From: Vannielia litorea
GTDB taxonomy: Bacteria > Pseudomonadota > Alphaproteobacteria > Rhodobacterales > Rhodobacteraceae
Length of the DNA stretch: 64,000 nt
NCBI RefSeq assembly: GCF_018424695.1
Contig: NZ_QTNQ01000001.1
Location: forward strand, 1-64,000
Reading direction: 5' to 3'
Positions within the stretch are counted from its first letter, which is position 1, and each line of letters begins with the position of its first letter. The translations under genes were made by a program, and so were the position numbers. Of this stretch, positions 49,158 through 57,883 are shown piece after piece. The notes beneath the pieces are model-generated. The model saw only the letters and a program-made list of their open reading frames with translations. It was not told where the DNA came from and did not search any database.

Positions 49158-50087
49158 TCACGCGGCCCGATCGGCATCCCCCGCCCTGCCCGCCTCCGAC
49201 CGGGCAATCAGATAGTCGCAGGCCCTCTGCGCGTCTGCCGCATGCTTGAAAATCGCATTGGTGTCCGAGCGCAGGACGCGGAGCCAGTTGTAGAGGTAGG
49301 CCGCGTTCATCTCGAGCGTATGCGCCGTGAATCCGAGCCGCTGGCCCAGGAAACAGGACGTCAGCTCAGCCACGATTTCTTCGCGTGCGTAGGCAGTGTT
49401 CCCGAACCGGGACAGACCGTAGTTGCGGTTCAGGCGGTGCGGCGCCTTGGTGGCATGAGAATACTCATGCGCCCAAACGCCGTAGAAGTTTCGCGGGTCC
49501 TGAAACCGTGTGATGGGCGGCATGTAGACCTTGTCGACAGCAGGCATGTAATAAGCCTCGTCGCCCGCGAACACCGTGGTGATGTCGATGGCCTCGAAGA
49601 AGGCCTGCATATGCACGATCGGCTCTGCGGTCGGATGATCCGGCACGGGATCGGGGTCGGGATGGAAACTGTCCGGGAGCCCTTCGATCTGACAGGCGTT
49701 GAAGACCCGGTAGGATTTCTGGAAACGGAAGACGCGGGCGTCGTCGGTCTCGCCATCGTCAGCCGCGTCAGCCCCCTCCCCCTGTTTCCGGCTTTGCCCG
49801 TAATAGACCACCAGGGAAGATTTTTCGCCTTTGCGAATCCTGGCGTCCATGGCGTTGGCCTGTGGCATCGTCATCCAGAAGGGCGAGGCGTAGCCCGCCA
49901 TCGTCGTCCGCATGGTGAGCAGGAAGTTGTTGACCCCCTGGTAAGGCTCGCCGCTCACACGCAGAGGCCGGGAACTGCCACCCGCCGTCCAGGGCTTGCG
50001 CCACGGCAGGACTCCGCGTTCGATGATCCGGATGAGCTCGTTCGTGATCGACGCAGCAGCGTTGAATTTGGGCTTGGATTTGGCCAT
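49158..50087 (-). CDS. ardC: ArdC-type antirestriction protein
   Basis: This 309-residue protein has the ArdC N-terminal single-strand DNA-binding domain (ITNELIRIIERGVLPWRKPW, GVNNFLLTMR) and a zincin-like metallopeptidase domain with HEYSH at residues 207-211 and a later EEIVAELTSCFLG segment providing the third ligand. ArdC proteins protect incoming plasmid DNA from host nucleases during conjugation. This is the most upstream gene of the minus-strand accessory run and would be expressed early after entry. Confidence 0.92.
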   Translation of the reverse strand: MAKSKPKFNAAASITNELIRIIERGVLPWRKPWTAGGSSRPLRVSGEPYQGVNNFLLTMRTTMAGYASPFWMTMPQANAMDARIRKGEKSSLVVYYGQSRKQGEGADAADDGETDDARVFRFQKSYRVFNACQIEGLPDSFHPDPDPVPDHPTAEPIVHMQAFFEAIDITTVFAGDEAYYMPAVDKVYMPPITRFQDPRNFYGVWAHEYSHATKAPHRLNRNYGLSRFGNTAYAREEIVAELTSCFLGQRLGFTAHTLEMNAAYLYNWLRVLRSDTNAIFKHAADAQRACDYLIARSEAGRAGDADRAA

Positions 50088-50111
50088 GGGGGGTCTCCGA
50101 TGTCAGAAGGA

Positions 50112-50130
50112 GCGCACGGCAACCGTGCGC
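50112..50130. promoter_or_regulatory. Leader hairpin upstream of ardC
   Basis: GCGCACGG-CAA-CCGTGCGC forms an 8-base-pair hairpin 25 bases upstream of the ardC start codon. It would lie in the mRNA leader close to the ribosome site. Confidence 0.45.
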
Positions 50131-50236
50131 GGATCGGAGAACGGCCTTGGAAAGCAGTTCCGAGGTGGAGGAGCAGGATCCTTCCGGAACCCCGCCAGAC
50201 CCCTTTCCCGCCTTCTCCGGATCCAACAGGACCAAA

Positions 50237-50253
50237 GGCCAGCTTTCACTTTC
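50237..50253 (-). repeat. Shared 17-base motif of the accessory genes (ardC copy)
   Basis: GGCCAGCTTTCACTTTC is one of five similar segments upstream of minus-strand accessory genes: 40864-40880, 48630-48646, 49126-49142 and a looser one at 39260-39276. The flanks of this copy and the 48630 copy also match (CCAACAGGAC before, GGAGG after). Confidence 0.55.
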
Positions 50254-50374
50254 TGGAGGCAGAAAGGCACAGACCGGAGGGGCTCCCTACCGACAGGAGA
50301 TCGGCCCGTTCGGGGGAGCCGGAAATCAAACGATCAATTGGTCGGCATGTCTTGTGAGATCAGATAGGCGCAGC

Positions 50375-50824
50375 TCATACTGATAGCTGAGCGGCCAGGG
50401 ACTCTTCTCGGTCGAATGTTTCACGCGCCTTGCGAATATCCTCATGGCGTTTGTCGGCCCAAACGATCAGCGCCGCCAGCGGTTCCAGCACCGAGCGACC
50501 GAGATCCGTCAGACGATAGTCAACCTTTGGCGGCGTCGTTGGATAGACGGTCCGCTCCACCAGGCCATCACGCTGCAACGATCTCAGCGTCTGGGTCAGC
50601 ATCCTCTTGGAGATATCGCCGACCGCCTTGTTCAGTGCGCTGAACCTCTTCGGCTCACATGCAAGCAGCATGAGGATCAGCACCGACCACTTGTCGCCGG
50701 TGCGGTCCAGCACGTCACGTACCGGGCAGTTCGAGGCGTCGACACCCTCGGCCTGCCAGGCCTCGAAGTGGCGGATGATCCCTTCGGGGACGTCAGGGAG
50801 GTTACTTTCGTGTTCCCTGGTCAT
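50375..50824 (-). CDS. HxlR-family transcriptional regulator
   Basis: This 149-residue protein has the HxlR winged helix: [40 protein letters not shown] and [20 protein letters not shown], with the conserved N-terminal cysteine used for electrophile sensing in relatives. It is divergent from the QorB-like gene at 50922, 97 bases apart, so it probably represses that promoter and responds to quinones or aldehydes. Confidence 0.92.
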   Translation of the reverse strand: MTREHESNLPDVPEGIIRHFEAWQAEGVDASNCPVRDVLDRTGDKWSVLILMLLACEPKRFSALNKAVGDISKRMLTQTLRSLQRDGLVERTVYPTTPPKVDYRLTDLGRSVLEPLAALIVWADKRHEDIRKARETFDREESLAAQLSV

Positions 50825-50921
50825 CTGAAACTGCCTCCTTACAATCCCTCACGAGAGTGGGTAACTGAAAGAGACCATACCCCATTTCCGCACCATGTGC
50901 AAAGCGTGAAGGATCCCACCC
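50825..50921. promoter_or_regulatory. Divergent promoter region between hxlR-type and qorB-like genes
   Basis: The 97-base gap holds an imperfect inverted repeat, TCCCTCACGAGAGTGGG (50845-50861), and GTAACTGAAAGAGACCATAC (50861-50880). HxlR regulators bind such repeats in divergent gaps. Exact -35/-10 boxes were not fixed. Confidence 0.4.
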
Positions 50922-51809
50922 ATGTCAGACCAGACAGCCAAATACCTCGTCACCGGCGCTTCAGGCCAACTCGGAAGCCTTGTCCTTGCCGATCTAGTGA
51001 AGACGGTTCCCGCAGAAAACGTTGCCGCGCTGGTAAGGCGACCGGAATCCGCGGCTCCTCTTGAGGCATTGAACATCGAGGTACGCATTGGCGATTACGA
51101 CGACCCGGTTTCGCTCGAACTGGCCTTCAAGGGCGTCGACCGTCTACTTCTGATCTCCGCGTCCGAAGTCGGCAAGCGCACAGCCCAGCACAAGAACGCC
51201 ATCGACGCCGCCAAAGCTGCGGGCGTCGGCTTCCTCGTCTATACCTCCATTCTCAGGGCCGACAGCACGCCGATCGGCCTCGCCGCCGAGCACATGGCGA
51301 CGGAAGAGGCGATCAAGGCCTCGGACATCCCGCATGCCATCCTGCGCAACGGTTGGTACACCGAGAACAAGACCGCCTCGATCGCCCCCGCGCTCGAGCA
51401 TGGCGCCTATATCGGCGCGGCGGGCGATGGACGTTTCTCCAGCGCGGCGCGCCAGGATTACGCCGAAGCCGCCGTCGCTGTCCTGACTGCTGAAACGCCC
51501 GAGCCTGGCGCCGTCTACGAACTGGCCGGTGACGAAAGCTATTCGATGGCCGAGTTTGCCGCGGAAATCGCAAGCTCTGCCGGAAAACCCGTTGCCTATG
51601 TCGACATGGGCGAGACCGAGTTTGCCGGAGCGCTGGAGGGCGCGGGCTTGCCGCGTCCGATTGCAGCCATGCTCGCCGATAGCGATGCCAGTGCGGCTAA
51701 AGGGGCGCTTCAGGACGACAGCCACACGCTGCAACGCCTGATCGGCCGACCGACCACGCCCTGGGCCGAAACGGTGCGTGCCGCCGTCAAAGAGCTGACA
51801 TCCGCCTGA
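50922..51809 (+). CDS. QorB-like NAD(P)H:quinone oxidoreductase (NmrA-type SDR)
   Basis: This 295-residue protein has the Rossmann motif KYLVTGASGQLGSLVLADL and the QorB-type segments RLLLISASEVGKRTAQHKNA, AKAAGVGFLVYTSILRAD and LRNGWYTENKTASIAPAL. It is an atypical short-chain dehydrogenase that reduces quinones with NADPH. It is the first gene of a three-gene run with another quinone oxidoreductase and a flavin monooxygenase, under the divergent HxlR regulator. Confidence 0.88.
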   Translation: MSDQTAKYLVTGASGQLGSLVLADLVKTVPAENVAALVRRPESAAPLEALNIEVRIGDYDDPVSLELAFKGVDRLLLISASEVGKRTAQHKNAIDAAKAAGVGFLVYTSILRADSTPIGLAAEHMATEEAIKASDIPHAILRNGWYTENKTASIAPALEHGAYIGAAGDGRFSSAARQDYAEAAVAVLTAETPEPGAVYELAGDESYSMAEFAAEIASSAGKPVAYVDMGETEFAGALEGAGLPRPIAAMLADSDASAAKGALQDDSHTLQRLIGRPTTPWAETVRAAVKELTSA

Positions 51810-51860
51810 AGCCGGGCCCGAAATCGCCCAAGCGGATCTCTAGAGTCAAAGGAAAGCATC

Positions 51861-52766
51861 ATGAAAGCAGTTCAGTTCAGTGAATACGGGGGGCCGGAGG
51901 TCCTGAAAGTCGTCGAAGTCGACGAACCGCATACTGGCCCGGGCCAGGTACGGATCGCGGTCCGTGCCGCCGGGGTCAATCCCGCCGAATGGAAAATACG
52001 CGCAGGGTACTTTCAGGAGTTCATGCCGGTCGAGTTTCCTGCGGGTGTGGGCTTTGAGGCCGCCGGGATCGTCGATGAGATCGGCGAAGGTGTGACGGGT
52101 GTTGCGGTCGGCGATGCGGTGTTCGGGCATGGGTCCAGCACTGTCGCGGAATACGCGGTACTGACCTACTGGGCGCACAAGCCCGACGACATGCCTTTCG
52201 ACGTGGCCGGTGGCCTTTCCGTCGCTTCGGAAACGGCGATCCGTGCCCTGAACTATGTCGGCACGAAAGCGGGCGAAACGGTGCTGATCTGCGGCGCTGC
52301 GGGCGGCGTCGGCTCGGCGGCGATCCAGATCGCAAGGGCCCGCGGCATCACGGTCATCGGAACCGCGAGCGCGGCTAAGCACGACTATCTGGCCGAACTG
52401 GGAGCAACCCCGACGAGCTATGAGCCGGGCCTGGCCGACCGCGTGAAGGCACTTGCGCCACATGGCGTCGACGCCGCTCTCGACCTTGCGGGCGCGGGCA
52501 TCATCCCCGAGCTGATCGAAATCACCGGCGACGCGTCCCGTGTGATCTCGATTGTCGATTTCACCGCCCCGGAACAGGGTGCGCAGTTCTCCCCCACTCC
52601 GCAGGAGCATCCGGAACGGGCACTTCAAGAGGCCGCCAACCTGTTTTCCGAAGGGGCTCTGAAGCTGCGCGTCGAGAAGACGTTCCCGATGGCACAGATT
52701 GTCGAGGCTCAAGCGCTGAGCGCCGAAGGGCATGTCACCGGCAAACTGGTCATCACGGTAAGCTGA
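51861..52766 (+). CDS. MDR-family NADP-dependent quinone oxidoreductase
   Basis: This 301-residue protein is a zinc-free medium-chain dehydrogenase: MKAVQFSEYGGPEVLKVVEV, AAGVNPAEWKIRAGYF, VGFEAAGIVDEIGEGVTGV and the nucleotide loop ETVLICGAAGGVGSAAIQIA. The shortened catalytic domain is typical of quinone oxidoreductases of this class. A strong ribosome site (AAAGGAA) precedes ATG. It lies 51 bases after the QorB-like gene. Confidence 0.9.
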   Translation: MKAVQFSEYGGPEVLKVVEVDEPHTGPGQVRIAVRAAGVNPAEWKIRAGYFQEFMPVEFPAGVGFEAAGIVDEIGEGVTGVAVGDAVFGHGSSTVAEYAVLTYWAHKPDDMPFDVAGGLSVASETAIRALNYVGTKAGETVLICGAAGGVGSAAIQIARARGITVIGTASAAKHDYLAELGATPTSYEPGLADRVKALAPHGVDAALDLAGAGIIPELIEITGDASRVISIVDFTAPEQGAQFSPTPQEHPERALQEAANLFSEGALKLRVEKTFPMAQIVEAQALSAEGHVTGKLVITVS

Positions 52767-52836
52767 GCCGAAGGACTGAAATAGACCTGCAAGATCCGGG
52801 CGGCCCGGACCACCGAGTTCAACGCAACGAGGCCCC

Positions 52837-53883
52837 ATGGAAATCGGACTCTTCACCTTTGGCGATATTGGCACCAACCCGCAGACCGGGCTGACCGTCA
52901 CAGCACCCGAACGCCTGCGCAACATCGTCGAAGAGATCACGCTTGCCGATCAGGTCGGGGTCGATGTCTACGGGCTGGGCGAACATCACCGGCCGGACTA
53001 CGCGGTATCGTCGGTCGCGGTTGCGCTGGCAGCCGCCGCTATCCAGACCAAAAACATCCGGTTCACCAGCACCGTTTCGGTGCTCAGTTCCGACGACCCG
53101 GTGCGGGTGTTCCAGCAATTCGCCACCCTCGACGGGTTGAGCGATGGACGCGCCGAGATCATCGCCGGGCGCGGTGCCTTCATCGAGTCCTTCCCGCTCT
53201 TCGGCTACGATCTCGACGACTACGAAGACCTCTTCATCGAAAAGCTGCAGATGCTGCTGGAGATCAACAAGCAGGAGCATGTGGCCTGGCCGGGCAGCAA
53301 ACACACCCAGGCGCTCGACGGGCTCGGGGTCTATCCCCGGCCCGTCCAGGACCCGCTCCCGATCTGGATGGCGGTCGGCGGCACGCCGCAATCGGCGGCG
53401 CGGGCGGCAAGCCTCGGCCTTCCCGCGGCCTTTGCCCTGATCCTCGGCGGCGAATGGGCGCGGCTTGCACCCCTGCTTCAACTCTATCATCAGACAGGTC
53501 ACTCCAGCGGGCAGGATCCATCCCGCCTGAGAACCTCGCTGAACGCCCATGCCTTCGTCCACGAGACGATGGAGAAGGCGATGGACATCTATTATCCGGC
53601 TCATTCCGCCCGGATGGGCGAACTTGGCCGAGAACGCGGCATGTCGGCGCAAAGCCGCGAGACCTTCACCGCCTTTTGCGGCCCGCGCGGCGGCTATTTC
53701 GTCGGTGGCCCCACCGAGGTGGCCGAGAAAATCCTTGCCGCCCATGAGGCGCTGCGATTCGAGCGGATCATGCTGCAGTTTGGCGTGGGCGTCATCGACC
53801 ATCGCTCCATGCTGGACGCCATCGAAATCCTGGGAACCCGTGTGATACCCGAAGTGCGCCGCGGGCTGGCCAAGTGCTCATAG
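52837..53883 (+). CDS. LLM-class flavin-dependent monooxygenase
   Basis: This 348-residue protein is luciferase-like: MEIGLFTFGDIGTNPQTG, GLGEHHRPDYAVSS with the conserved EHH, IRFTSTVSVLSSDDPVRVFQ, LDGLSDGRAEIIAGRGAF and IWMAVGGTPQSAARAA. Members use reduced flavin to oxidise small molecules. Its place after two NADPH-dependent reductases suggests a shared response to a reactive compound. The HxlR-controlled unit appears to end here. Confidence 0.9.
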   Translation: MEIGLFTFGDIGTNPQTGLTVTAPERLRNIVEEITLADQVGVDVYGLGEHHRPDYAVSSVAVALAAAAIQTKNIRFTSTVSVLSSDDPVRVFQQFATLDGLSDGRAEIIAGRGAFIESFPLFGYDLDDYEDLFIEKLQMLLEINKQEHVAWPGSKHTQALDGLGVYPRPVQDPLPIWMAVGGTPQSAARAASLGLPAAFALILGGEWARLAPLLQLYHQTGHSSGQDPSRLRTSLNAHAFVHETMEKAMDIYYPAHSARMGELGRERGMSAQSRETFTAFCGPRGGYFVGGPTEVAEKILAAHEALRFERIMLQFGVGVIDHRSMLDAIEILGTRVIPEVRRGLAKCS

Positions 53884-53976
53884 AACCTGGAACTTGCCCC
53901 GGAGGTCGCAGGACGAGGCCCTGCTCGTCCGGCGGCCACTTTCAGGCACCGGCCAAACATGCCGGTGAGCCGAAGA

Positions 53977-54702
53977 TCAGAGACCGTCCAGATTGGCGCG
54001 GGATGTCCAGAAATCCCATGTCCGCTCGACGACGAGCGGAAGTGCTGTCATCTCGCCGGTCTTGCTCTGCTCGCCGGGCGACATGGAGACGATCTCTCCT
54101 CCCAGCACATGAGTATTCAGAAGGAGCTTGGCGTTCACCTCGAAGTAGATCGCAAGGAGAACGGCACGCTTGAGCGAATCCGCTGCGACCACCGAGCCGT
54201 GGCCGCGCATCAGGGCAGCGCTCTCGCTGCCGAGCGCGGAAGCGAGGTCGAGGCCCTGCTCCTGTGTTGTGACCAGCATGTTGGTATCGCCGAAACGGGT
54301 CCGGATGTCCCAAAGCGGGGCCGGGTTGGGAATGCCGCCGGCCGTGTGTGCGATTTGGACCAGCGGCACGGAGGACACGCTGAAGGGAACGACCGAGGGG
54401 CTGTGGCTATGCACGACGGCCATGACATCGGGGCGCCTTTGGTAGATGGCGCCGTGGATCGGGCGTTCGGCGAAGAGGCGATGCTGGGTTTCCGCAACCG
54501 GCGCGTTGTCGAGGGTGAATTCCAGCAGGTCGCTTCGGCTTACCAGTTCGGGGCTGCGCGAGCGGGACAGCAGGTAGCGCTCAGGATCGCCGGGGTGCCG
54601 GATGCTGACGTGCCCGAAGGCATCGACCACACCCTCCCGCGCCAGGATACGACTCGCCGTGGCAAGATCCCATTTCGCGGAGTCGAGCGCGTCTGCGTCC
54701 AT
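53977..54702 (-). CDS. Class II aldolase/adducin-family protein
   Basis: From ATG 54702, with GAAAGGAAAG upstream, this is 241 residues. It has ASRILAREGVVDAFGHVSIR, the metal-binding HSHSP at about residue 98 (VMAVVHSHSPSVVPFSV) and the later zinc histidine in LMRGHGSVVAADSL. The family includes sugar-phosphate aldolases, epimerases and decarboxylases; the substrate here is unknown. It is divergent from the TAXI-TRAP binding protein and probably acts on the imported compound. Confidence 0.88.
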   Translation of the reverse strand: MDADALDSAKWDLATASRILAREGVVDAFGHVSIRHPGDPERYLLSRSRSPELVSRSDLLEFTLDNAPVAETQHRLFAERPIHGAIYQRRPDVMAVVHSHSPSVVPFSVSSVPLVQIAHTAGGIPNPAPLWDIRTRFGDTNMLVTTQEQGLDLASALGSESAALMRGHGSVVAADSLKRAVLLAIYFEVNAKLLLNTHVLGGEIVSMSPGEQSKTGEMTALPLVVERTWDFWTSRANLDGL

Positions 54703-54769
54703 GGTCTTTCCTTTCGAAGTGCGGGTCAGGTCGGGTTTGACTTGCACCAGCGGAAATTAGTATGTCAAT

Positions 54770-54785
54770 GCTTAGATAGCTAAGC
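54770..54785. promoter_or_regulatory. Operator-like palindrome GCTTAG-ATAG-CTAAGC
   Basis: Six-base perfect arms with a 4-base centre in the divergent gap between the aldolase and the TAXI gene. Dimeric regulators such as GntR or LysR types use sites of this size; the LysR protein encoded at 57884-58825 is the nearest candidate. Confidence 0.5.
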
Positions 54786-54815
54786 GAACGGCCCGCATGG
54801 CCGAGGGAGGAAAAA

Positions 54816-55802
54816 ATGAATAGGTTCACACAGTTTGCGAGCGTTGCGGCACTTGGCCTGCTGAGCGCGTTGGGTCCGGCATCGGCCCAGACATACAATC
54901 TGACCCTTTGCGGCGCGAGCCCGGGCGGTCTCTGGAGCCTTCTCGGCGCCGGTGTCGATGCCGCCGTCAAGAAGGCCTACCCCGGCTCGACGGTAACCTA
55001 CCAGACCTCCGGGGGAGGCCTGGCCAATGTCGGTCTTCTCGACAAGGGCAATTGCGATCTGGCCATCATCCACGACGCGGAGGCGAAGGCGGCGATCCAG
55101 GGCCTTCCTCCCTTCGATGCACCTGTGGAGAGCCTGGCAACGCTGGGGGTGCTCTACACTTGGGCGCCGATGCAGATCATCGCCAATGCGGACTTCGTGC
55201 AAGAGCATGGCATCACCTCTCTCGAGGATATCGCCACACAGCAGATTCCGGTTCAGGTCGTTCTGAACCGCCGAGGCAACATCGTCAGCGGCATTGGCGA
55301 AGCGATGCTGGTGGCTGCCGGCGCGAACCCCGAGAACATCGCGTCCTGGGGCGGCGACGTTCAGTATGCCGCGTCGAACGAACAGGGCGACCTGATGCGC
55401 GACCGGCGGGTGGACATGCTGATCAACTCGCTCTTCGTCAATCACAGTTCGATCCGCGAACTCGCTTCGGCCATCGACGTCAAACTCCTTCCGATTTCCG
55501 CAGATACCGCGCAGGCGGTCATCGACGAGTGGGACATTCAGAACTTCACCATTCCGGCCGACGCTTATGACTGGGTCGATGAAGACGTGGCGACCATTAC
55601 TGTCTCGGCGCAACTGTTCGTTCGCGCCGACGCGGATGACGCGTTGGTCGGCAACCTGACCAAGGCGCTGACCGACAACTTCACCGAGCTGCAAGGCGTT
55701 CACAAGGCGATGGCGCCGCTTGATGTCGAACTCATGTCCTCAGCGACGACGGTTGACTATCACCCGGCGGCGAAGGCCGTGTATTCGGCAGCCGGCTTCT
55801 GA
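54816..55802 (+). CDS. TAXI-family TRAP solute-binding protein (first)
   Basis: This 328-residue periplasmic protein has a signal peptide (MNRFTQFASVAALGLLSALG, cleavage after ASA) and the TAXI pattern TYQTSGGGLANVGLLDKGNCDLAI, WAPMQIIANADFVQEHGITS and a C-terminal VSAQLFVRADADDALV. It captures an organic anion for the TRAP permease encoded next. A GGGAGG ribosome site precedes ATG. The ligand is unknown. Confidence 0.9.
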   Translation: MNRFTQFASVAALGLLSALGPASAQTYNLTLCGASPGGLWSLLGAGVDAAVKKAYPGSTVTYQTSGGGLANVGLLDKGNCDLAIIHDAEAKAAIQGLPPFDAPVESLATLGVLYTWAPMQIIANADFVQEHGITSLEDIATQQIPVQVVLNRRGNIVSGIGEAMLVAAGANPENIASWGGDVQYAASNEQGDLMRDRRVDMLINSLFVNHSSIRELASAIDVKLLPISADTAQAVIDEWDIQNFTIPADAYDWVDEDVATITVSAQLFVRADADDALVGNLTKALTDNFTELQGVHKAMAPLDVELMSSATTVDYHPAAKAVYSAAGF

Positions 55803-55856
55803 ACAAGTCAATGACAGACAGTGGCGGCGGCGACTTGATCGCCCGCCGTCCTTTTC

Positions 55857-57761
55857 ATGCAAGGCAATAACGTGCTCGGTCTTCTCTTCAACACCGGCGC
55901 CAGACGCCGGCCCGCCGGTTGGCTGGGCATGGCTGCGCGTATCTTCTCCGCTCTCACGACTGTATGGGTCGTCTATGCAGCCGCGTTCTCGCGTCAGGAC
56001 GCCCTGACCCTCACCATGACCTTTCTCGCGCTGATACTGGTGCTCACCTTTCTGCTGGTCGGGCCGTCGTCGAATTCCGACCGGGAAAAGGTCTATGTGC
56101 CGGATTACGCGCTCTCCCTGGCTTCGGTGGTGTGCGGGGTCTACTTCGTATCGCAGGCCGACCAGATCGCACAGCGGATCACGCTGCTCGATCCGCTTTC
56201 AACCGCTGATCTCGCCTTTGCGACGGTCGTGCTCCTCCTGACGATCGAGGCGATGCGACGGACCGTTGGTATCGGCCTTACACTGATTGTGCTGCTGTTT
56301 CTGGCCTACAACCTCTTCGGCCACCGGCTGAGCGGGATGCTGGGGCATGGCTACATCAGTTATTCCCATTTCGTGGATATTACTGTTTTCACCACCGACG
56401 GGCTGTTCGGCGTGCCACTGCGGGTTGCCGCGACCTATGCCTTTCTCTTCGTTCTTTTCGGGACGGCCCTGTCGAAGAGCGGCGGGGCGCAGTTCTTCTT
56501 CGATCTTGCCGCCTACCTGACGGGCCGTTCACCGGGAGGGCCGGCGAAGATCGCGGTCGTATCCTCCGGCCTCTACGGCACGATCTCGGGGAGCCCGACC
56601 TCCGATGTGGTGACGACCGGCAGCGTGACGATCCCGATGATGAAGAAGATGGGGTATCGGAGCGACTTCGCCGCGGCCGTCGAAGTCGCCGCCTCGACCG
56701 GGGGCAGCCTTCTGCCGCCGGTCATGGGGGCGGCAGCCTTCATCATGTCGGAGTACACGGGCATCGACTATGTCGATATCGCGCTGGCCGCGCTCATTCC
56801 GGCGCTGCTCTACTACCTGCCGATCTACGTGCAGGTCCACCTGCGGGCACGGAAGGCCGGGCTCGCCGGCGTGGATCGCTCGAGCATACCGCCCCTCGCT
56901 TCGATCCTGCGCGAGGGCTGGCTTTTCATCATTCCGCTCATAGTCATCAGCTGGTCGCTGCTCGACGGCTACACACCGACCTACAGTGCGCTCTACGGGC
57001 TCGCCGCGGTCTTCGTGGTGGCCATGCTGCGCAAATCGACCCGGCTCAGCCCGAAAGACATCTTCGAGATCCTGTCGGAGAGTAGCATTCGGATGGTGGC
57101 GGTTGCCGGGGCCTGTGCCGCGGCCGGCCTCGTGATCGGGGGCATCACCATGACTGGCCTAGCCTCGAAGTTCTCGTCGGTCGTGTTCCTGATTTCGGGG
57201 ACGGATATCATCGCCTCGCTGGTGATCGCCGCAATTCTTACGACGCTGCTCGGCATGGGCATGCCCACCCCGAGTGCCTATATCCTCGCCGCTGTCCTGA
57301 TCTCGCCGGTCATGCAGCGCCTGGGGATCGAGCAGCTCTCGGGGCACCTCTTCATCCTCTACTTCGCGGTGATGTCCGCGCTGACACCACCGGTGGCCGT
57401 GGCTGCCTATGCGGCAAGCGCCATCGCCGACGAGAACCCCCTGCTCATTGCGGCTCAGGCGGTAAAGATCGCGCTCGGCGCCTTCCTGATCCCCTTCGCC
57501 TTCGTTTTCCATCCCGGGCTTCTGATGATCGGCAGCCTGCCTGAGATCGTCTTCGCCGTGGTCAGCGCGGTACTCGGCCTCTCCGCCGCCGCCATCGCCA
57601 TTGAGGGCTATTTCTTCGGCCTGATGCCGAGCCTGCTGCGCTGGATCGTCTTTGCGGCGGCTCTGGCGGTCCTCTTCGGAAACATACTCGTCACCGGGAT
57701 CGGTCTGGCCCTGATTGGGGCGGTGTTGTGGGTGCAGTGGCGGGGTGTCTTGCCCAAGTAA
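55857..57761 (+). CDS. Fused TRAP transporter permease (DctQ-DctM) (first)
   Basis: This 634-residue membrane protein combines the small and large TRAP permease subunits in one chain, as is usual for TAXI systems. About 15 or more hydrophobic segments are visible, with the DctM signatures GLYGTISGSPTSDVVTTGSV, TGGSLLPPVMGAAAFIMSE and LTTLLGMGMPTPSAYILAAV. It lies 54 bases after the binding protein. A short inverted repeat (TTCTTCG/CGAAGAA, about 57766-57785) follows the stop. Confidence 0.93.
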   Translation: MQGNNVLGLLFNTGARRRPAGWLGMAARIFSALTTVWVVYAAAFSRQDALTLTMTFLALILVLTFLLVGPSSNSDREKVYVPDYALSLASVVCGVYFVSQADQIAQRITLLDPLSTADLAFATVVLLLTIEAMRRTVGIGLTLIVLLFLAYNLFGHRLSGMLGHGYISYSHFVDITVFTTDGLFGVPLRVAATYAFLFVLFGTALSKSGGAQFFFDLAAYLTGRSPGGPAKIAVVSSGLYGTISGSPTSDVVTTGSVTIPMMKKMGYRSDFAAAVEVAASTGGSLLPPVMGAAAFIMSEYTGIDYVDIALAALIPALLYYLPIYVQVHLRARKAGLAGVDRSSIPPLASILREGWLFIIPLIVISWSLLDGYTPTYSALYGLAAVFVVAMLRKSTRLSPKDIFEILSESSIRMVAVAGACAAAGLVIGGITMTGLASKFSSVVFLISGTDIIASLVIAAILTTLLGMGMPTPSAYILAAVLISPVMQRLGIEQLSGHLFILYFAVMSALTPPVAVAAYAASAIADENPLLIAAQAVKIALGAFLIPFAFVFHPGLLMIGSLPEIVFAVVSAVLGLSAAAIAIEGYFFGLMPSLLRWIVFAAALAVLFGNILVTGIGLALIGAVLWVQWRGVLPK

Positions 57762-57883
57762 CCCTTTCTTCGGTTGCGCGAAGAAGGCGGCCCGCCGGTC
57801 ACAAGGGCCGTCGCGCCGCAACAGTCCGGCTGCGGGTTCAGGTGCTGGTTGTCATGCTGGTTGTCGTTGTGTGCAAGGGCCCG

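Noticed and set aside
48987..50357. 456-codon plus-strand frame
   Set aside because: It is antisense to ardC and DUF3768, both confidently identified.
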